From Burkholderiaceae bacterium (lineage in GTDB: Bacteria; Pseudomonadota; Gammaproteobacteria; Burkholderiales; Burkholderiaceae_C), in NCBI GenBank assembly GCA_026125795.1, contig JAHCKM010000004.1:806001-870000 (forward strand): a DNA stretch of 64,000 bases, given 5' to 3'. A program made the position numbers and the translations under genes. This document shows, in pieces, positions 1 through 10,929 of the stretch. The notes beneath the pieces were generated by a model, which saw only the letters and a program-made list of their open reading frames with translations, was not told the origin of the DNA and searched no databases. The first letter of the stretch is position 1. Each line of letters begins with the position of its first letter.

Positions 1-181
1 ACGGCTCGCCGGCGTACTTGCGCGCGCCGGCGCTGGCCTGCAGGATCACCGGCGCATCGCAGGCCTCGGCGGCCTGCACGATGGCCTGGATCTGCTCCAT
101 GTTGTTGACGTTGAAGGCCGGAACGCCGTAGCCGTGTTCGGCGGCGTGGTCCAGCAAGGGGCGCAAGGCGATCAGCGGCAC
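1..181 (-). CDS. cbbA: Class II fructose-bisphosphate aldolase (N-terminal fragment)
   Basis: Only the first 60 residues are present; the gene runs off the left edge. The translated start ([18 protein letters not shown], then VPAFNVNN) matches the conserved N-terminus of zinc-dependent class II aldolases, which interconvert fructose 1,6-bisphosphate and triose phosphates, and sedoheptulose bisphosphate in the Calvin cycle. I placed the start at a GTG because it gives the family N-terminus and has a GAGGGG Shine-Dalgarno that overlaps the stop of gph, 11 bp upstream. It is the last visible gene of the cbb operon. The metal ligands and active-site lysine lie outside the window. The class II assignment is confident; the symbol is inferred from the operon. 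Confidence 0.88.
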   Translation of the reverse strand, partial: MPLIALRPLLDHAAEHGYGVPAFNVNNMEQIQAIVQAAEACDAPVILQASAGARKYAGEP

Positions 182-192
182 GGTCGGGCCCC

Positions 193-879
193 TCAGAAGA
201 TGCTCACGCGCAGCCCGCGGTGCGTGGTGAGCGCGCGCGCGAGCTCGTCAAAGCTGTCGATCGTGCGATCCGGCGCATCGTCGCCGCGCAACGGGCCGCC
301 GTAGCCGTGCGTGACGGCCCAGACGCCCACGCCGGCGGCACGCGCGGTGCGCACGTCGACCGCCGAATCGCCGATGTACAGCGCATCGTCGGGCTCGCAC
401 TGCAGCGCCTGCAACGCATGCAGCAGCATGCTCGGGTCGGGCTTGCGCACCGGCAGGGTGTCGCCGCACACCATCAGGTCGAAGCAGGCGTTCAGGTCGT
501 GGCGCACCAGCAGCCGGTGCGCGAACACGGCCTCCTTGTTGGTGACCAGTCCCACCTGCATGCCGGCGCCGGTCAGGCGCTCCAGCATGCGGCGCACGCC
601 GGGGTAGACGCGGCCGTGCTCGCCGCAGCACTGTGCATAGTCGAACTCGAAGGCCGGCCACAGCGCATTCACTTGTGCGTTGACCTCGTGATCGGGCACG
701 CCGGCCGCACGCACCGCCTTGGCCAGCGACGCGCGCGTGCCGTCGCCGATCCAGCCGCGCACCTGCTCCAGAGTGACCGGACGCAAACCCAAGCGCTGCA
801 GCGCCTGGTTGAGCGCGGCCGCGATGTCGGGCGCGGTGTCGATCAAGGTGCCATCGAGGTCGAACAGGATCGCTTGCAT
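193..879 (-). CDS. gph: Phosphoglycolate phosphatase
   Basis: A 228-residue HAD-superfamily hydrolase. Phosphoglycolate phosphatase removes the phosphate from 2-phosphoglycolate, the toxic product of the RuBisCO oxygenase reaction. The nucleophile motif DLDGT with Asp7 and Asp9 lies at the N-terminus, the motif II threonine is in GLVTNK, and the acidic motif is GDSAVDV near residue 170. An upstream in-frame ATG at 957 would add 26 arginine-rich residues and run into tkt, so I chose the ATG at 879, which has an AGGAA site upstream. It sits between tkt and the aldolase in the cbb operon, the position usually called cbbZ. The family is certain and the substrate follows from context. Confidence 0.93.
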   Translation of the reverse strand: MQAILFDLDGTLIDTAPDIAAALNQALQRLGLRPVTLEQVRGWIGDGTRASLAKAVRAAGVPDHEVNAQVNALWPAFEFDYAQCCGEHGRVYPGVRRMLERLTGAGMQVGLVTNKEAVFAHRLLVRHDLNACFDLMVCGDTLPVRKPDPSMLLHALQALQCEPDDALYIGDSAVDVRTARAAGVGVWAVTHGYGGPLRGDDAPDRTIDSFDELARALTTHRGLRVSIF

Positions 880-901
880 GCGGGTTCCTCGCCGAGAGAA
901 T

Positions 902-2968
902 TTACGCCTTCGCCGCGGCGGCATCCAGCCGCCGCAGCACCGATTGGACCAACGCATCGACCGTGAAGCCGAAATGCGCCATCAGCTGCGGTCCGGGGGC
1001 CGACTCGCCGAAGCGTGCCAGGCCGATCACGATGCCGTCGCGCCCGGCGTAACGCCGCAGGCCGTCGGGGTGGCCCGCTTCGATCGCGATCACCGGCAGC
1101 GCCGGCGGCAGCACGTCGTTGCGCCAGGCCTCGGATTGCGCATCGAACACGCGCGTGTTGGGCATCGACACCACGCGCACCGCGACGCCATGCGCCTCGG
1201 CCAGCACACGCCGGGCATCGAGCGCCAGCGCCACTTCGGAGCCGGTGGCCAGCAGCACGGCGCGTGGCTGCGGCGAGTCGCACAGCACATAACCGCCGCG
1301 CGTGATGTCGGCACGCTGCGCGAGCCGCGTGACGATCGGCAGCGCCTGGCGCGACAGCACCAGCGCGCTGGGCCCGTCGCGGCGCTGCAGCGCCTGCACC
1401 CAGGCCACCGCGGTCTCCAGCGCATCGGCCGGACGCCACACGTCGAGGTTCGGTATCAGGCGCAGCGCAGCGAGATGCTCCACCGGCTGGTGCGTCGGTC
1501 CGTCCTCGCCGAGTCCGATCGAATCGTGCGTGAACACGTGGATCACGCGCTGCTGCATCAGCGCGGCCATGCGGATCGCGTTGCGGCTGTAGTCGCTGAA
1601 CGTCAGGAAGGTGCCGCCATAGGGCACGTGGCCGCCGTGCAGCGCGACACCGTTGAGCGCGGCCGCCATGCCGAACTCGCGCACGCCCCAGCTGAGGTAG
1701 TTGCCGGCGATCCGCTGCCGCTCGATGCGCCGGTGGCCATCGAAGTCGGTCAGGTTGGAGCCGGTGAGATCCGCCGAGCCGCCGAGCAGCTCGGGCAGCA
1801 GCGGAGCCAGTGCATCCAGCGCGAGCTGCGATGCGCGCCGCGTGGCCAGCGGCTTGCCATCGCGCATGAGTCGAGTGGCCAATGTGGCCACCACCTCGTC
1901 GGCGCGCGCGAACCAGTTGGCCGGCAGCGCGTGCCGCGTGCGGCGCTGAAACTCGGCGGCTTCATGCGGATGGGCCGCTGCAAAAGCCACGAAGCGTGCC
2001 TGCCAGGCGTCGCGTCGCGCGGCCCCCGACGCGCGTGCATCCCAGGCCTCACGGATGTCGTCGGGCAGCTCGAACGGCGCATGCGTCCATTGCAGCGTGC
2101 GGCGCAGCGCTGCTATGCCCTGTGCACCGAGCGGCGCGCCGTGCACGTCGGCCGTGCCTTCATGGCCGCTGGCACCCTTGCCGATGGTCGTGCGGCAGAC
2201 GATCAGCGTCGGTTGCGCTCCGGGCTGTCGCGAGGCCTGCACCGCATCGGCCAGCGCCGCGTCGAGTGCTTGCAGGTCGTGGCCGTCGACCGGCCCCGCC
2301 ACGCGCCAGCCGCACGCGCGAAAGCGCGCGGGGGTGTCGTCGGCGAACCAGCGGGTGACATCACCGTCGATGCTGATGCCGTTGTCGTCGTACAGCACGA
2401 TCAGCTTGCCCAGGCCCAGCGTGCCGGCCAGCGAGATCGCCTCCTGGCTCAGGCCTTCCATCAGGCAGCCGTCGCCGACGCAGACGAACGTGCGGTGGTC
2501 GACCACGGTGTGCCCGTCGCGGTTGAACTCGGCGGCGAGCAGCGACTCGGCCAGCGCCATGCCCACCGCGTTGGCCAGGCCCTGGCCCAGCGGGCCGGTG
2601 GTGGTCTCCACGCCGGGCGTCACGCCGAACTCCGGGTGGCCCGGGGTCTTGCTGCCGAGCTGGCGGAAGCGCCGCAATTCGTCGAGCGGCAAGTCATACC
2701 CGGTGAGGTGCAGCAGCGCGTACACCAGCATCGACGCATGGCCGTTGCTGAGCACGAAGCGGTCCCGATCGGGCCACTGCGGGTCGGCCGGGTCGTGGCG
2801 CAGGTGCCGGCTCCACAAAACGGTGGCCATCTCGGCCATGCCGAGCGGCGCGCCGGGGTGGCCGCTCTTGGCCTGCTCGACCGCGTCGGCGGCCAGCACG
2901 CGCACGGCGTCGGCCATGCGCTGCAGCTGCGCGGTGTCGAGCGGCTGGGTGGTGAGTGGTGCGTTCAT
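902..2968 (-). CDS. tkt: Transketolase
   Basis: A full-length 688-residue thiamine-diphosphate transketolase, which moves two-carbon units between sugar phosphates while regenerating ribulose 5-phosphate. Visible family signatures are [11 protein letters not shown] near residue 35, [12 protein letters not shown] near 125, the ThDP/metal motif GDGCLMEG near 165, and the pyrimidine-domain motif [20 protein letters not shown]. The C-terminal domain is complete and ends in an alanine-rich tail. It lies 10 bp downstream of prk and 22 bp upstream of gph, so it is part of the cbb operon (the cbbT position). Nothing looks truncated or altered. Confidence 0.96.
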   Translation of the reverse strand: MNAPLTTQPLDTAQLQRMADAVRVLAADAVEQAKSGHPGAPLGMAEMATVLWSRHLRHDPADPQWPDRDRFVLSNGHASMLVYALLHLTGYDLPLDELRRFRQLGSKTPGHPEFGVTPGVETTTGPLGQGLANAVGMALAESLLAAEFNRDGHTVVDHRTFVCVGDGCLMEGLSQEAISLAGTLGLGKLIVLYDDNGISIDGDVTRWFADDTPARFRACGWRVAGPVDGHDLQALDAALADAVQASRQPGAQPTLIVCRTTIGKGASGHEGTADVHGAPLGAQGIAALRRTLQWTHAPFELPDDIREAWDARASGAARRDAWQARFVAFAAAHPHEAAEFQRRTRHALPANWFARADEVVATLATRLMRDGKPLATRRASQLALDALAPLLPELLGGSADLTGSNLTDFDGHRRIERQRIAGNYLSWGVREFGMAAALNGVALHGGHVPYGGTFLTFSDYSRNAIRMAALMQQRVIHVFTHDSIGLGEDGPTHQPVEHLAALRLIPNLDVWRPADALETAVAWVQALQRRDGPSALVLSRQALPIVTRLAQRADITRGGYVLCDSPQPRAVLLATGSEVALALDARRVLAEAHGVAVRVVSMPNTRVFDAQSEAWRNDVLPPALPVIAIEAGHPDGLRRYAGRDGIVIGLARFGESAPGPQLMAHFGFTVDALVQSVLRRLDAAAAKA

Positions 2969-2978
2969 CCGTGAGGCC

Positions 2979-3854
2979 TCAGTGGGTGCGCCGCTTCAGA
3001 TCCATCAGCCGCAGGATCATCGGCGTGAAGATCAACTGCATCGCCAGGCCCATCTTGCCGCCCGGGCAGACGATGTTGTTGGGCCGGCTCATCCACGAGC
3101 CCTGCAACATCGACAACAGGTACGGGAAGTCGATGCCCTTGGGGTTGGCGAAGCGGATCACCACCATCGACTCGTCGGCGCTCGGGATGTCCTTGGCGAT
3201 GAACGGATTGCTGGTGTCCACCGTCGGCACACGCTGGAAGTTGACGTGCGTGCGGCTGAACTGTGGACAGATGTGCTTCACGTAGTCGGGCATGCGGCGC
3301 AGAATGGTCTCGACCACCGCCTGTTGGCTGTAGCCGCGCAACGTCTGGTCGCGGTGCAACTTCTGGATCCACTCCAGGTTGATGATCGGCACCACGCCGA
3401 CCATCAGGTCGACATGGCGCGCTACGTCGGCCTCGGGGCCGACGTAGCCGCCGTGCAGCCCTTCGTAGAACAGCAGGTCGCTGTCGTCGGCCATCGGAGC
3501 CCACGGCGTGAACGTGCCGGGCTCGCCGTGCAGCTCACGGCCTTCGGCCGCATCGTGGATGTAGCGCCGCACGCGACCGCGGCCGCTCTCGGCGTACTCG
3601 GCAAACGCCTGGTCCAACTCGGCCAGGAGGTTGCTCTCGGGCCCGAAATGGCTGATCGGCGGGCCCTCGCCGTGGTCGGCACGGCGCACGCGCTCGCGCA
3701 TCTCGATGCGGTCGTAGCGGTGGAATGAATCGCCTTCGATGACCTGCGCCGTGATGCCTTCGCGACGGAAGATGTGCGCGAAGCTCTTCATCACGGTGGT
3801 GGTGCCGGCGCCCGAGGAACCGGTGACCGCGATGATCGGGTGTTTGGTCGACAT
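2979..3854 (-). CDS. prk: Phosphoribulokinase
   Basis: A 291-residue class I (bacterial, proteobacterial type) phosphoribulokinase, which phosphorylates ribulose 5-phosphate to the RuBisCO substrate ribulose 1,5-bisphosphate. The P-loop GSSGAGTTT occupies residues 12-20. The catalytic aspartate is Asp42 in [10 protein letters not shown], the same position as in the well-studied Rhodobacter enzyme, and [11 protein letters not shown] carries further conserved residues. Length and ends match the family. A 151-bp spacer containing a hairpin repeat separates it from fbp; it is tightly linked to tkt downstream. Together with RuBisCO it makes the Calvin cycle functional rather than only a RuBisCO-like locus. 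Confidence 0.96.
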   Translation of the reverse strand: MSTKHPIIAVTGSSGAGTTTVMKSFAHIFRREGITAQVIEGDSFHRYDRIEMRERVRRADHGEGPPISHFGPESNLLAELDQAFAEYAESGRGRVRRYIHDAAEGRELHGEPGTFTPWAPMADDSDLLFYEGLHGGYVGPEADVARHVDLMVGVVPIINLEWIQKLHRDQTLRGYSQQAVVETILRRMPDYVKHICPQFSRTHVNFQRVPTVDTSNPFIAKDIPSADESMVVIRFANPKGIDFPYLLSMLQGSWMSRPNNIVCPGGKMGLAMQLIFTPMILRLMDLKRRTH

Positions 3855-3906
3855 GTCAGTGCCGCCCGGCCGCCCGAAGGCACTGACGCGCCCGCTCCGG
3901 GGGCAG

Positions 3907-3982
3907 CGACAACCGAAGGTTGCGGCGCAGGCTCACATCGCGCAGCGATGTGAAGGCGCGAGGCGCCGGCCGCAGCCAAGAA
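3907..3982. repeat. Two-hairpin dispersed repeat, copy 1
   Basis: This lies in the 151-bp spacer between fbp and prk. It contains two adjacent perfect hairpins: CACATCGC, loop GCA, GCGATGTG (3934-3952), then GGCGC, loop GAG, GCGCC (3955-3967). The same layout recurs at 48905-48961, and a degenerate copy is at 47036-47104. In a 40-base comparison with the 48914-48953 copy there are four differences; two form a compensatory pair (C:G to T:A) at the base of the first stem and two fall in the second loop. The function is unknown; it could shape the cbb transcript or simply be a mobile palindrome. Confidence 0.75.
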
Positions 3983-4005
3983 AGTGAGCGTGGGGGCTTC
4001 ACTTT

Positions 4006-5082
4006 TCAGGCCAGTTCTTGCGCGCGGAACAGCGAGCGCTCGTTGAACAACGGAGACACATACGGCTTGTCCGTGCCGCGGTCGTGCTCGTGGTGGTAGC
4101 GCTCGATGCGCGCCACCTCCTGGCGGCTGCCGAAGATCAACGGCACGCGCTGGTGCAACTCGGCTGGCGCCACGTCGAGCAGGCGCTCCCGGCCGGTGGA
4201 CGCGGCGCCACCAGCCTGCTCGATCAGCCACGCGACCGGGTTGGCTTCGTACAGCAGCCGCAGGCGGCCGGTTCTGGCGGGTGATCTGTGATCTCGTGGA
4301 TAGAGAAACACCCCGCCGCGCATCAGGATGCGGTGCGCCTCGGCCACCAGTGACGCGATCCAGCGCATGTTGAAGTCGCGACCGCGCACGCCGCCGTGGC
4401 CGGCCTGGCACTCGCCGACGTAGCGTTGCACCGGTGCCTCCCAGAATCGCATGTTGCTGGCGTTGATCGCGAACTCCTGCGTCTCTTCGGGAATGCGCAG
4501 TTCCGGGTGGGTGAGCGTGAACGTGCCGCGCTCGCGGTCGAGCGTGAAGCCGTGCGTGCCATGGCCCAGCGTCAGCACCAGCATCGTGGAGGGGCCGTAG
4601 ATCGCGTAGCCCGCCGCGACCTGCTGATGGCCCGGCTGCAGGAAGTCGCTGTGGGCCCCCGACGGTGCGTCCGGCCGCTGCAGCACCGAGAAGATCGTGC
4701 CCACCGAAACATTGACGTCGATGTTGGACGAGCCGTCGAGCGGATCCACCGCGAGCAGGTAGCGTGCGCTGTCGGCTGCGCGCACGAGCTGCAGCTGCTC
4801 CTGTTCCTCGGACACGAGCGCCGCCACGCTGCCGCTGCGCGTGCAGTGCTCCAGCACCGCTTCGTGGGCCAGCACGTCGAGGCGCGCCTGGGTCTCGCCG
4901 TGCACGTTGCGCGCGCCGTGTGCGCCGAGAAAGCCGCCGAGCGCGCCGCGTGTGGTCATGCCGGCGATCGAGATCGCCGCCGCCGCCACGTCTTGCAGCA
5001 ACGCCGCGAGCTGCGGCGGGTGGACGATGCCGCCCGAGGGGTCGGCGAGAAACTCCTGCAGCGTGGGTCGGTCGAGGTGCAT
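4006..5082 (-). CDS. fbp: Class I fructose-1,6-bisphosphatase
   Basis: A 358-residue class I fructose-1,6-bisphosphatase, which hydrolyses fructose 1,6-bisphosphate, and often sedoheptulose bisphosphate, in the Calvin cycle and gluconeogenesis. The metal-binding signature VDPLDGSSNID starts at residue 112, with the acidic SEE motif at 91-93. The C-terminal region YEANPVAWLIEQAGG is also characteristic of the family. The gene begins 12 bp after cbbX and is in the same operon, so it can equally be called cbbF. The chain is complete, with no missing metal ligand that I can see. The downstream spacer before prk carries a hairpin repeat. Confidence 0.95.
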   Translation of the reverse strand: MHLDRPTLQEFLADPSGGIVHPPQLAALLQDVAAAAISIAGMTTRGALGGFLGAHGARNVHGETQARLDVLAHEAVLEHCTRSGSVAALVSEEQEQLQLVRAADSARYLLAVDPLDGSSNIDVNVSVGTIFSVLQRPDAPSGAHSDFLQPGHQQVAAGYAIYGPSTMLVLTLGHGTHGFTLDRERGTFTLTHPELRIPEETQEFAINASNMRFWEAPVQRYVGECQAGHGGVRGRDFNMRWIASLVAEAHRILMRGGVFLYPRDHRSPARTGRLRLLYEANPVAWLIEQAGGAASTGRERLLDVAPAELHQRVPLIFGSRQEVARIERYHHEHDRGTDKPYVSPLFNERSLFRAQELA

Positions 5083-5094
5083 GGTGGCAAGCGG

Positions 5095-6006
5095 TCAGTT
5101 GGAGGCGGGAGCGAACACGCGCGACGCACGGATGTCGGCCGCGGTCAGCGTCTGCAGCGCCAGCGCGTCGGCGGTGCCGCTGGCGTCGTCGAACAATCGA
5201 TTGGCTTGGCGCAGCCGCGCGCGGTCGATGGCGTTGCGCATCGAGCGCGCGTTGGCGAAGTGCGGCTGTCGCACGCGCGCCGCGATGTACTCGCGCAGGG
5301 CGGCGCGCGCCGCGTCGTCGAACCGGTAGTTCCAGCCGCGTGCCATCTGCTCGGTGATGACGAGCAGCTCCTCTTGCGTGTAGTCGGGAAAGTGGATGTG
5401 GTGCGCGATGCGCGAGCTCAGCCCCAAGTTGGCGCGGAAGAAGGTGTCCATGCGGTCGCGGTAGCCGGCCAGGATCACCACCAGGTCGTCGCGCTGGTTC
5501 TCCATCACTTGCAGCAGGATCTCGATCGCCTCCTGGCCGTAGTCGCGTTCGTTCTCGGGGCGGTACAGGTAGTAGGCCTCGTCGATGAACAGCACCCCAC
5601 CCATCGCCTTCTTGAGGATCTCGCGCGTCTTCGGCGCGGTGTGTCCGATGTACTGGCCCACCAGGTCGTCGCGTGTCACGCTGACCACGTGGCCTTTGCG
5701 CACGTAGCCCAGCCGATGCAGGATGCGCGCCATCTTCAGCGCGACCGTGGTCTTGCCGGTGCCGGGATTGCCGGTGAAGCTCATGTGCAGCGACGGCGCC
5801 TGCGCTTCGAGCCCGAGTTGTCGCCGTGCCGCCGCCACTACCAGGAGCGCCGCGATCTGGCGGATGCGCTGCTTCACCGGCGCGAGGCCGACCAGCTCGG
5901 CGTCGAGCTCGCCCAGCACGCCTTGCACGTGCGAGTCGCGCACCAGCGCACGCAGGTCGACCTGCGCGGTCGTGGCGCTGAGATGCTCGGTGTCGGCGGT
6001 GCCCAT
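5095..6006 (-). CDS. cbbX: RuBisCO activase CbbX
   Basis: A 303-residue AAA+ ATPase of the red-type RuBisCO activase family. CbbX remodels inhibited RuBisCO by pulling on the extended C-terminus of the large subunit. The Walker A motif GNPGTGKT is at residues 79-86, Walker B GVLFIDEA near 137-144, and the arginine-rich sensor region [14 protein letters not shown] near the C-terminus. I chose the ATG at 6006; longer readings run back through cbbS in another frame and are not plausible. It sits directly between cbbS and fbp, as expected for form IC RuBisCO operons. Confidence 0.95.
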   Translation of the reverse strand: MGTADTEHLSATTAQVDLRALVRDSHVQGVLGELDAELVGLAPVKQRIRQIAALLVVAAARRQLGLEAQAPSLHMSFTGNPGTGKTTVALKMARILHRLGYVRKGHVVSVTRDDLVGQYIGHTAPKTREILKKAMGGVLFIDEAYYLYRPENERDYGQEAIEILLQVMENQRDDLVVILAGYRDRMDTFFRANLGLSSRIAHHIHFPDYTQEELLVITEQMARGWNYRFDDAARAALREYIAARVRQPHFANARSMRNAIDRARLRQANRLFDDASGTADALALQTLTAADIRASRVFAPASN

Positions 6007-6026
6007 CGTCACGATCCGCGCAGCGG

Positions 6027-6440
6027 TCAGCGGCGGCCCGCAGGCCGCTCGGTGGCGTAGGCGTGCGTCGCGTAGCGCAACTGCCGCCCTGCGGCCTCTT
6101 GCCGATCGAGCCGGAAGCCGGGCTCGTCGTCGGGCCGCTGAACGATGAAGCTCATCACGATCGACTCGATGCCGCGCGTGTTGTCGAACGCATTGACCTT
6201 GATGTAGTGGCCGGGGCAGGCCTTGCGGCAGGCGTTGATCTCGTAGACCACCGCCGCGCCGTCCTGGATCTGGAACATCGGCAGGCCCCACATCTCCCAG
6301 TAGGTGTTGCGCGGATGCGGGTCGTCGGTGTGCTCCACCGACAGCGCCCAGCCGCGGCCGATCGCGTAGTCGACCTGCAGGCGGATCTCCGCGTCGCTGA
6401 GATCGGGCAGGAATGAGAACTGTCCCTGGGTGATGCGCAT
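6027..6440 (-). CDS. cbbS: RuBisCO small subunit, form IC
   Basis: A 137-residue small subunit of red-type RuBisCO. The beginning [16 protein letters not shown] and the central [10 protein letters not shown] segment are typical. The long C-terminal extension after about residue 110 is the feature that separates red-type small subunits from green-type ones; it lines the central pore of the L8S8 complex. The gene follows cbbL by 19 bp and precedes cbbX by 20 bp. It is complete. Its role is structural and modulatory; catalytic residues are in CbbL. Confidence 0.96.
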   Translation of the reverse strand: MRITQGQFSFLPDLSDAEIRLQVDYAIGRGWALSVEHTDDPHPRNTYWEMWGLPMFQIQDGAAVVYEINACRKACPGHYIKVNAFDNTRGIESIVMSFIVQRPDDEPGFRLDRQEAAGRQLRYATHAYATERPAGRR

Positions 6441-6459
6441 CAGATGTCCTTGTCGTGAG

Positions 6460-8968
<2,509 letters not shown>

Positions 8969-8991
8969 GCGCTAGATACTGCAAGCCACCG

Positions 8992-9608
8992 ATGGAGACG
9001 CCCACGATGAGCGTGCTGAACGACGAGCTCGAGATCCGACGCCTGATCGAGCGCTGGGCGGTGTGGCGCGACGCCGGCGACTGGGAGCGCTTTGCCACTG
9101 TGTGGCACCCCGATGGGTGATGATGGCCACGTGGTTCCAGGGCCCGTGGCCTGAGTTCATCCGCGTCACACAGGAAGGCTGGGCCAAGGGAGTCAGCATC
9201 CTGCACCTTCTCGGCGGCTCGGCGATCGAGGTGGCTGGCGACCGTGCGATCGCGCAGACCAAGATGACGATCTCGCAGCGCGGTCCGGTCGAAGGCGTGG
9301 CGTGCGACGTGCTGTGCACCGGGCGCTTCTACGACTTTGTGATGCGCCATCTGGGTCAGTGGAAGTTGCTGCACCGTCAGCCGATCTACGAAAAGGATCG
9401 CATCGACCCCATCGATCCTGCAGTCCCGCTGCAGCTTGACGGCCAGGCACTGGCCGCATTGCCCGAGGGCTATCGCCACCTGGCGTACATCCAGCAGCGC
9501 ATCGGCTACCGCGTGAAGCTGGACATGCCGATGCTAAAGGGCGCTGTCGTCGAAGAGTTGTACCGGCGTGGCGCCCGTTGGCTCGCAGGTGGTGAACTCG
9601 AGCGCTGA
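8992..9608 (+). pseudogene. SnoaL/NTF2-like protein, interrupted by a -1 frameshift
   Basis: Two reading frames together encode one NTF2-like protein. Frame 1 starts at ATG 8992 (or 9007) and gives METPTMSVLNDELEIRRLIE through WERFATVWHPDG, then meets a stop at 9118-9120. The next frame continues directly with VMMATWFQGPWPEFIRVTQE to the C-terminus at 9608. The junction is a GGG run at 9115-9117; one extra G would restore a protein of about 205 residues with the continuous motif HPDG-V-MMATW. SnoaL-like folds include dehydratases, cyclases and isomerases; the substrate is unknown. It could be a real lesion or a homopolymer error. Transcription may follow from cbbR, which ends 23 bp upstream. 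Confidence 0.8.
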
Positions 9609-9877
9609 GCCGCGTCGGCTGTGCACAAAGCACAGTCCTCACCTTCGCTCACAGAGTTGACCAGCCGCGTCCCGCATGGACGCGCAGGGTCGTCACGCGC
9701 CGATCCCGCGTTCGCGGGGGTCGCCGTTTCTTCTGCGTCCGCTGGTAAGGCGATTGGCGCATGCCAACTTCTTGACGCAATTGGGTTTGGGGGCTCAGCG
9801 AAGATGCGCCGGCCTCGTGATGCGCGGACCTGTCCGTGTGCACGCGGGGCCAGGAACTCGAGCAAAGCCTTTCGCCC
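9609..9877. other. Spacer before the ApbE-AgmX operon
   Basis: A 269-bp spacer with no convincing gene. It contains a hairpin, CTGTGC (9619-9624) and GCACAG (9630-9635), that could end transcription from the upstream gene, and a palindrome CCCGCG-TT-CGCGGG (9705-9718) of a type common in Burkholderiales intergenic repeats. The promoter of the long operon that starts at 9878 should be here, but I could not pick out convincing -35/-10 boxes. Confidence 0.6.
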
Positions 9878-10888
9878 ATGCGTCTGAACCTGCCCACGTT
9901 GCGTCCCCGTTCCGCCGGCCCCGTGCCCGCGGCGGTGCCGGCGTCCGGCCGCTGGTTCAGCCGCGACGAGGCGATCATGGGCACGGCGATCCACGTCGAA
10001 CTCTGGGGCGAGGACGCCCGCACCGCCGAGGGTGCGATCGACGCCGTGATGGCCGAGATGCACCGCATCGACCGCCTGATGAGCCCCTACAAGAGCGACT
10101 CGGAGCTCTCGCGCATCAATCGCGACGCCGGCCGCAGAGCGGTGAACGTGGGTGCCGAGTTGTTCGGCCTGATCGAACGCTCGCTGCACTTCTCGCGAAT
10201 GTCCGATGGCGCGTTCGACATCACGTTTGCCGGCGTCGGCCATCTCTATGACTACCGCAGCGGTGTCGCGCCCGATGCGTCCACGCTCGAGCGTGCTCGC
10301 CAAGCAGTCGGCTGGCGCCACTTGATCCTCGATGTCGGAGCACGCAGCGTGCGCTTCGGCCGCGACGGCATGCGCATTGACCTGGGCGGCTTTGCCAAGG
10401 GATACGTGGTCGACACCAGCATCGCGATCCTCAGGCGATTGGGCGTGCGGCACGCGGTGGTGGCCGCCGGCGGCGACAGTCATGTCATGGGTGACCGGCG
10501 CGGCCGTCCCTGGTCGATCGCGATCCGCGACCCGCGCTCGCCGCAGCGAGTGGTGGCCGTGCTGCCGTTGCAGGACACGTCGATCTCGACCTCGGGCGAC
10601 TACGAACGTTACTTCGAGCGCGACGGCGTGCGCCACCACCACCTGATCGATCCGAAGACCGGGGTCTCGCCGAGCGCGTTGCGCAGCGTGACGATCCTTG
10701 CCGACGACGGGCTCACCAGCGAAGGCCTTTCCAAGTGCGTCTTCGTGCTGGGGCTCCAACGCGGCATGCAGTTGATCGAGTCGCAGCCGGGCGTCGACGC
10801 CGTGGTCGTCGACGCCGCCGGGGCCTTGCACTTCTCGTCCGGGCTGGCGGCTGCGAGCCGCGCCACCGGCGCCGAGACCCGGCAATGA
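9878..10888 (+). CDS. apbE: FAD:protein FMN transferase (ApbE family)
   Basis: A 336-residue ApbE-family protein. These magnesium-dependent enzymes transfer FMN from FAD onto a threonine or serine of extracytoplasmic redox proteins. Family motifs are clear: MGTAIHVELWG near residue 35, VVAAGGDSHVMGDRRGRPW near 200, and STSGDYERYFERDG followed by HHHLIDPKTGVSPSA in the C-terminal half. The start is uncertain; I used ATG 9878, while a GTG at 9836 adds 14 residues. With either start I see no clear signal peptide or lipobox, unusual for a periplasmic ApbE. It heads a run of sixteen co-directional genes, 41 bp before the heme lipoprotein. No flavin-acceptor motif (D-G/A-x-S/T-G-A-T) was found in the downstream products. 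Confidence 0.9.
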   Translation: MRLNLPTLRPRSAGPVPAAVPASGRWFSRDEAIMGTAIHVELWGEDARTAEGAIDAVMAEMHRIDRLMSPYKSDSELSRINRDAGRRAVNVGAELFGLIERSLHFSRMSDGAFDITFAGVGHLYDYRSGVAPDASTLERARQAVGWRHLILDVGARSVRFGRDGMRIDLGGFAKGYVVDTSIAILRRLGVRHAVVAAGGDSHVMGDRRGRPWSIAIRDPRSPQRVVAVLPLQDTSISTSGDYERYFERDGVRHHHLIDPKTGVSPSALRSVTILADDGLTSEGLSKCVFVLGLQRGMQLIESQPGVDAVVVDAAGALHFSSGLAAASRATGAETRQ

Positions 10889-10929
10889 GTTTCGCGAGCG
10901 AACGTCAAACGAATTTCAAGGAGGCGGTC

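Noticed and set aside
719-2974. Long plus-strand open frame opposite tkt (about 750 codons)
   Set aside because: Arginine/histidine/alanine-rich composition with no motifs, antisense to a fully supported transketolase; this is the usual GC-rich third-position shadow.
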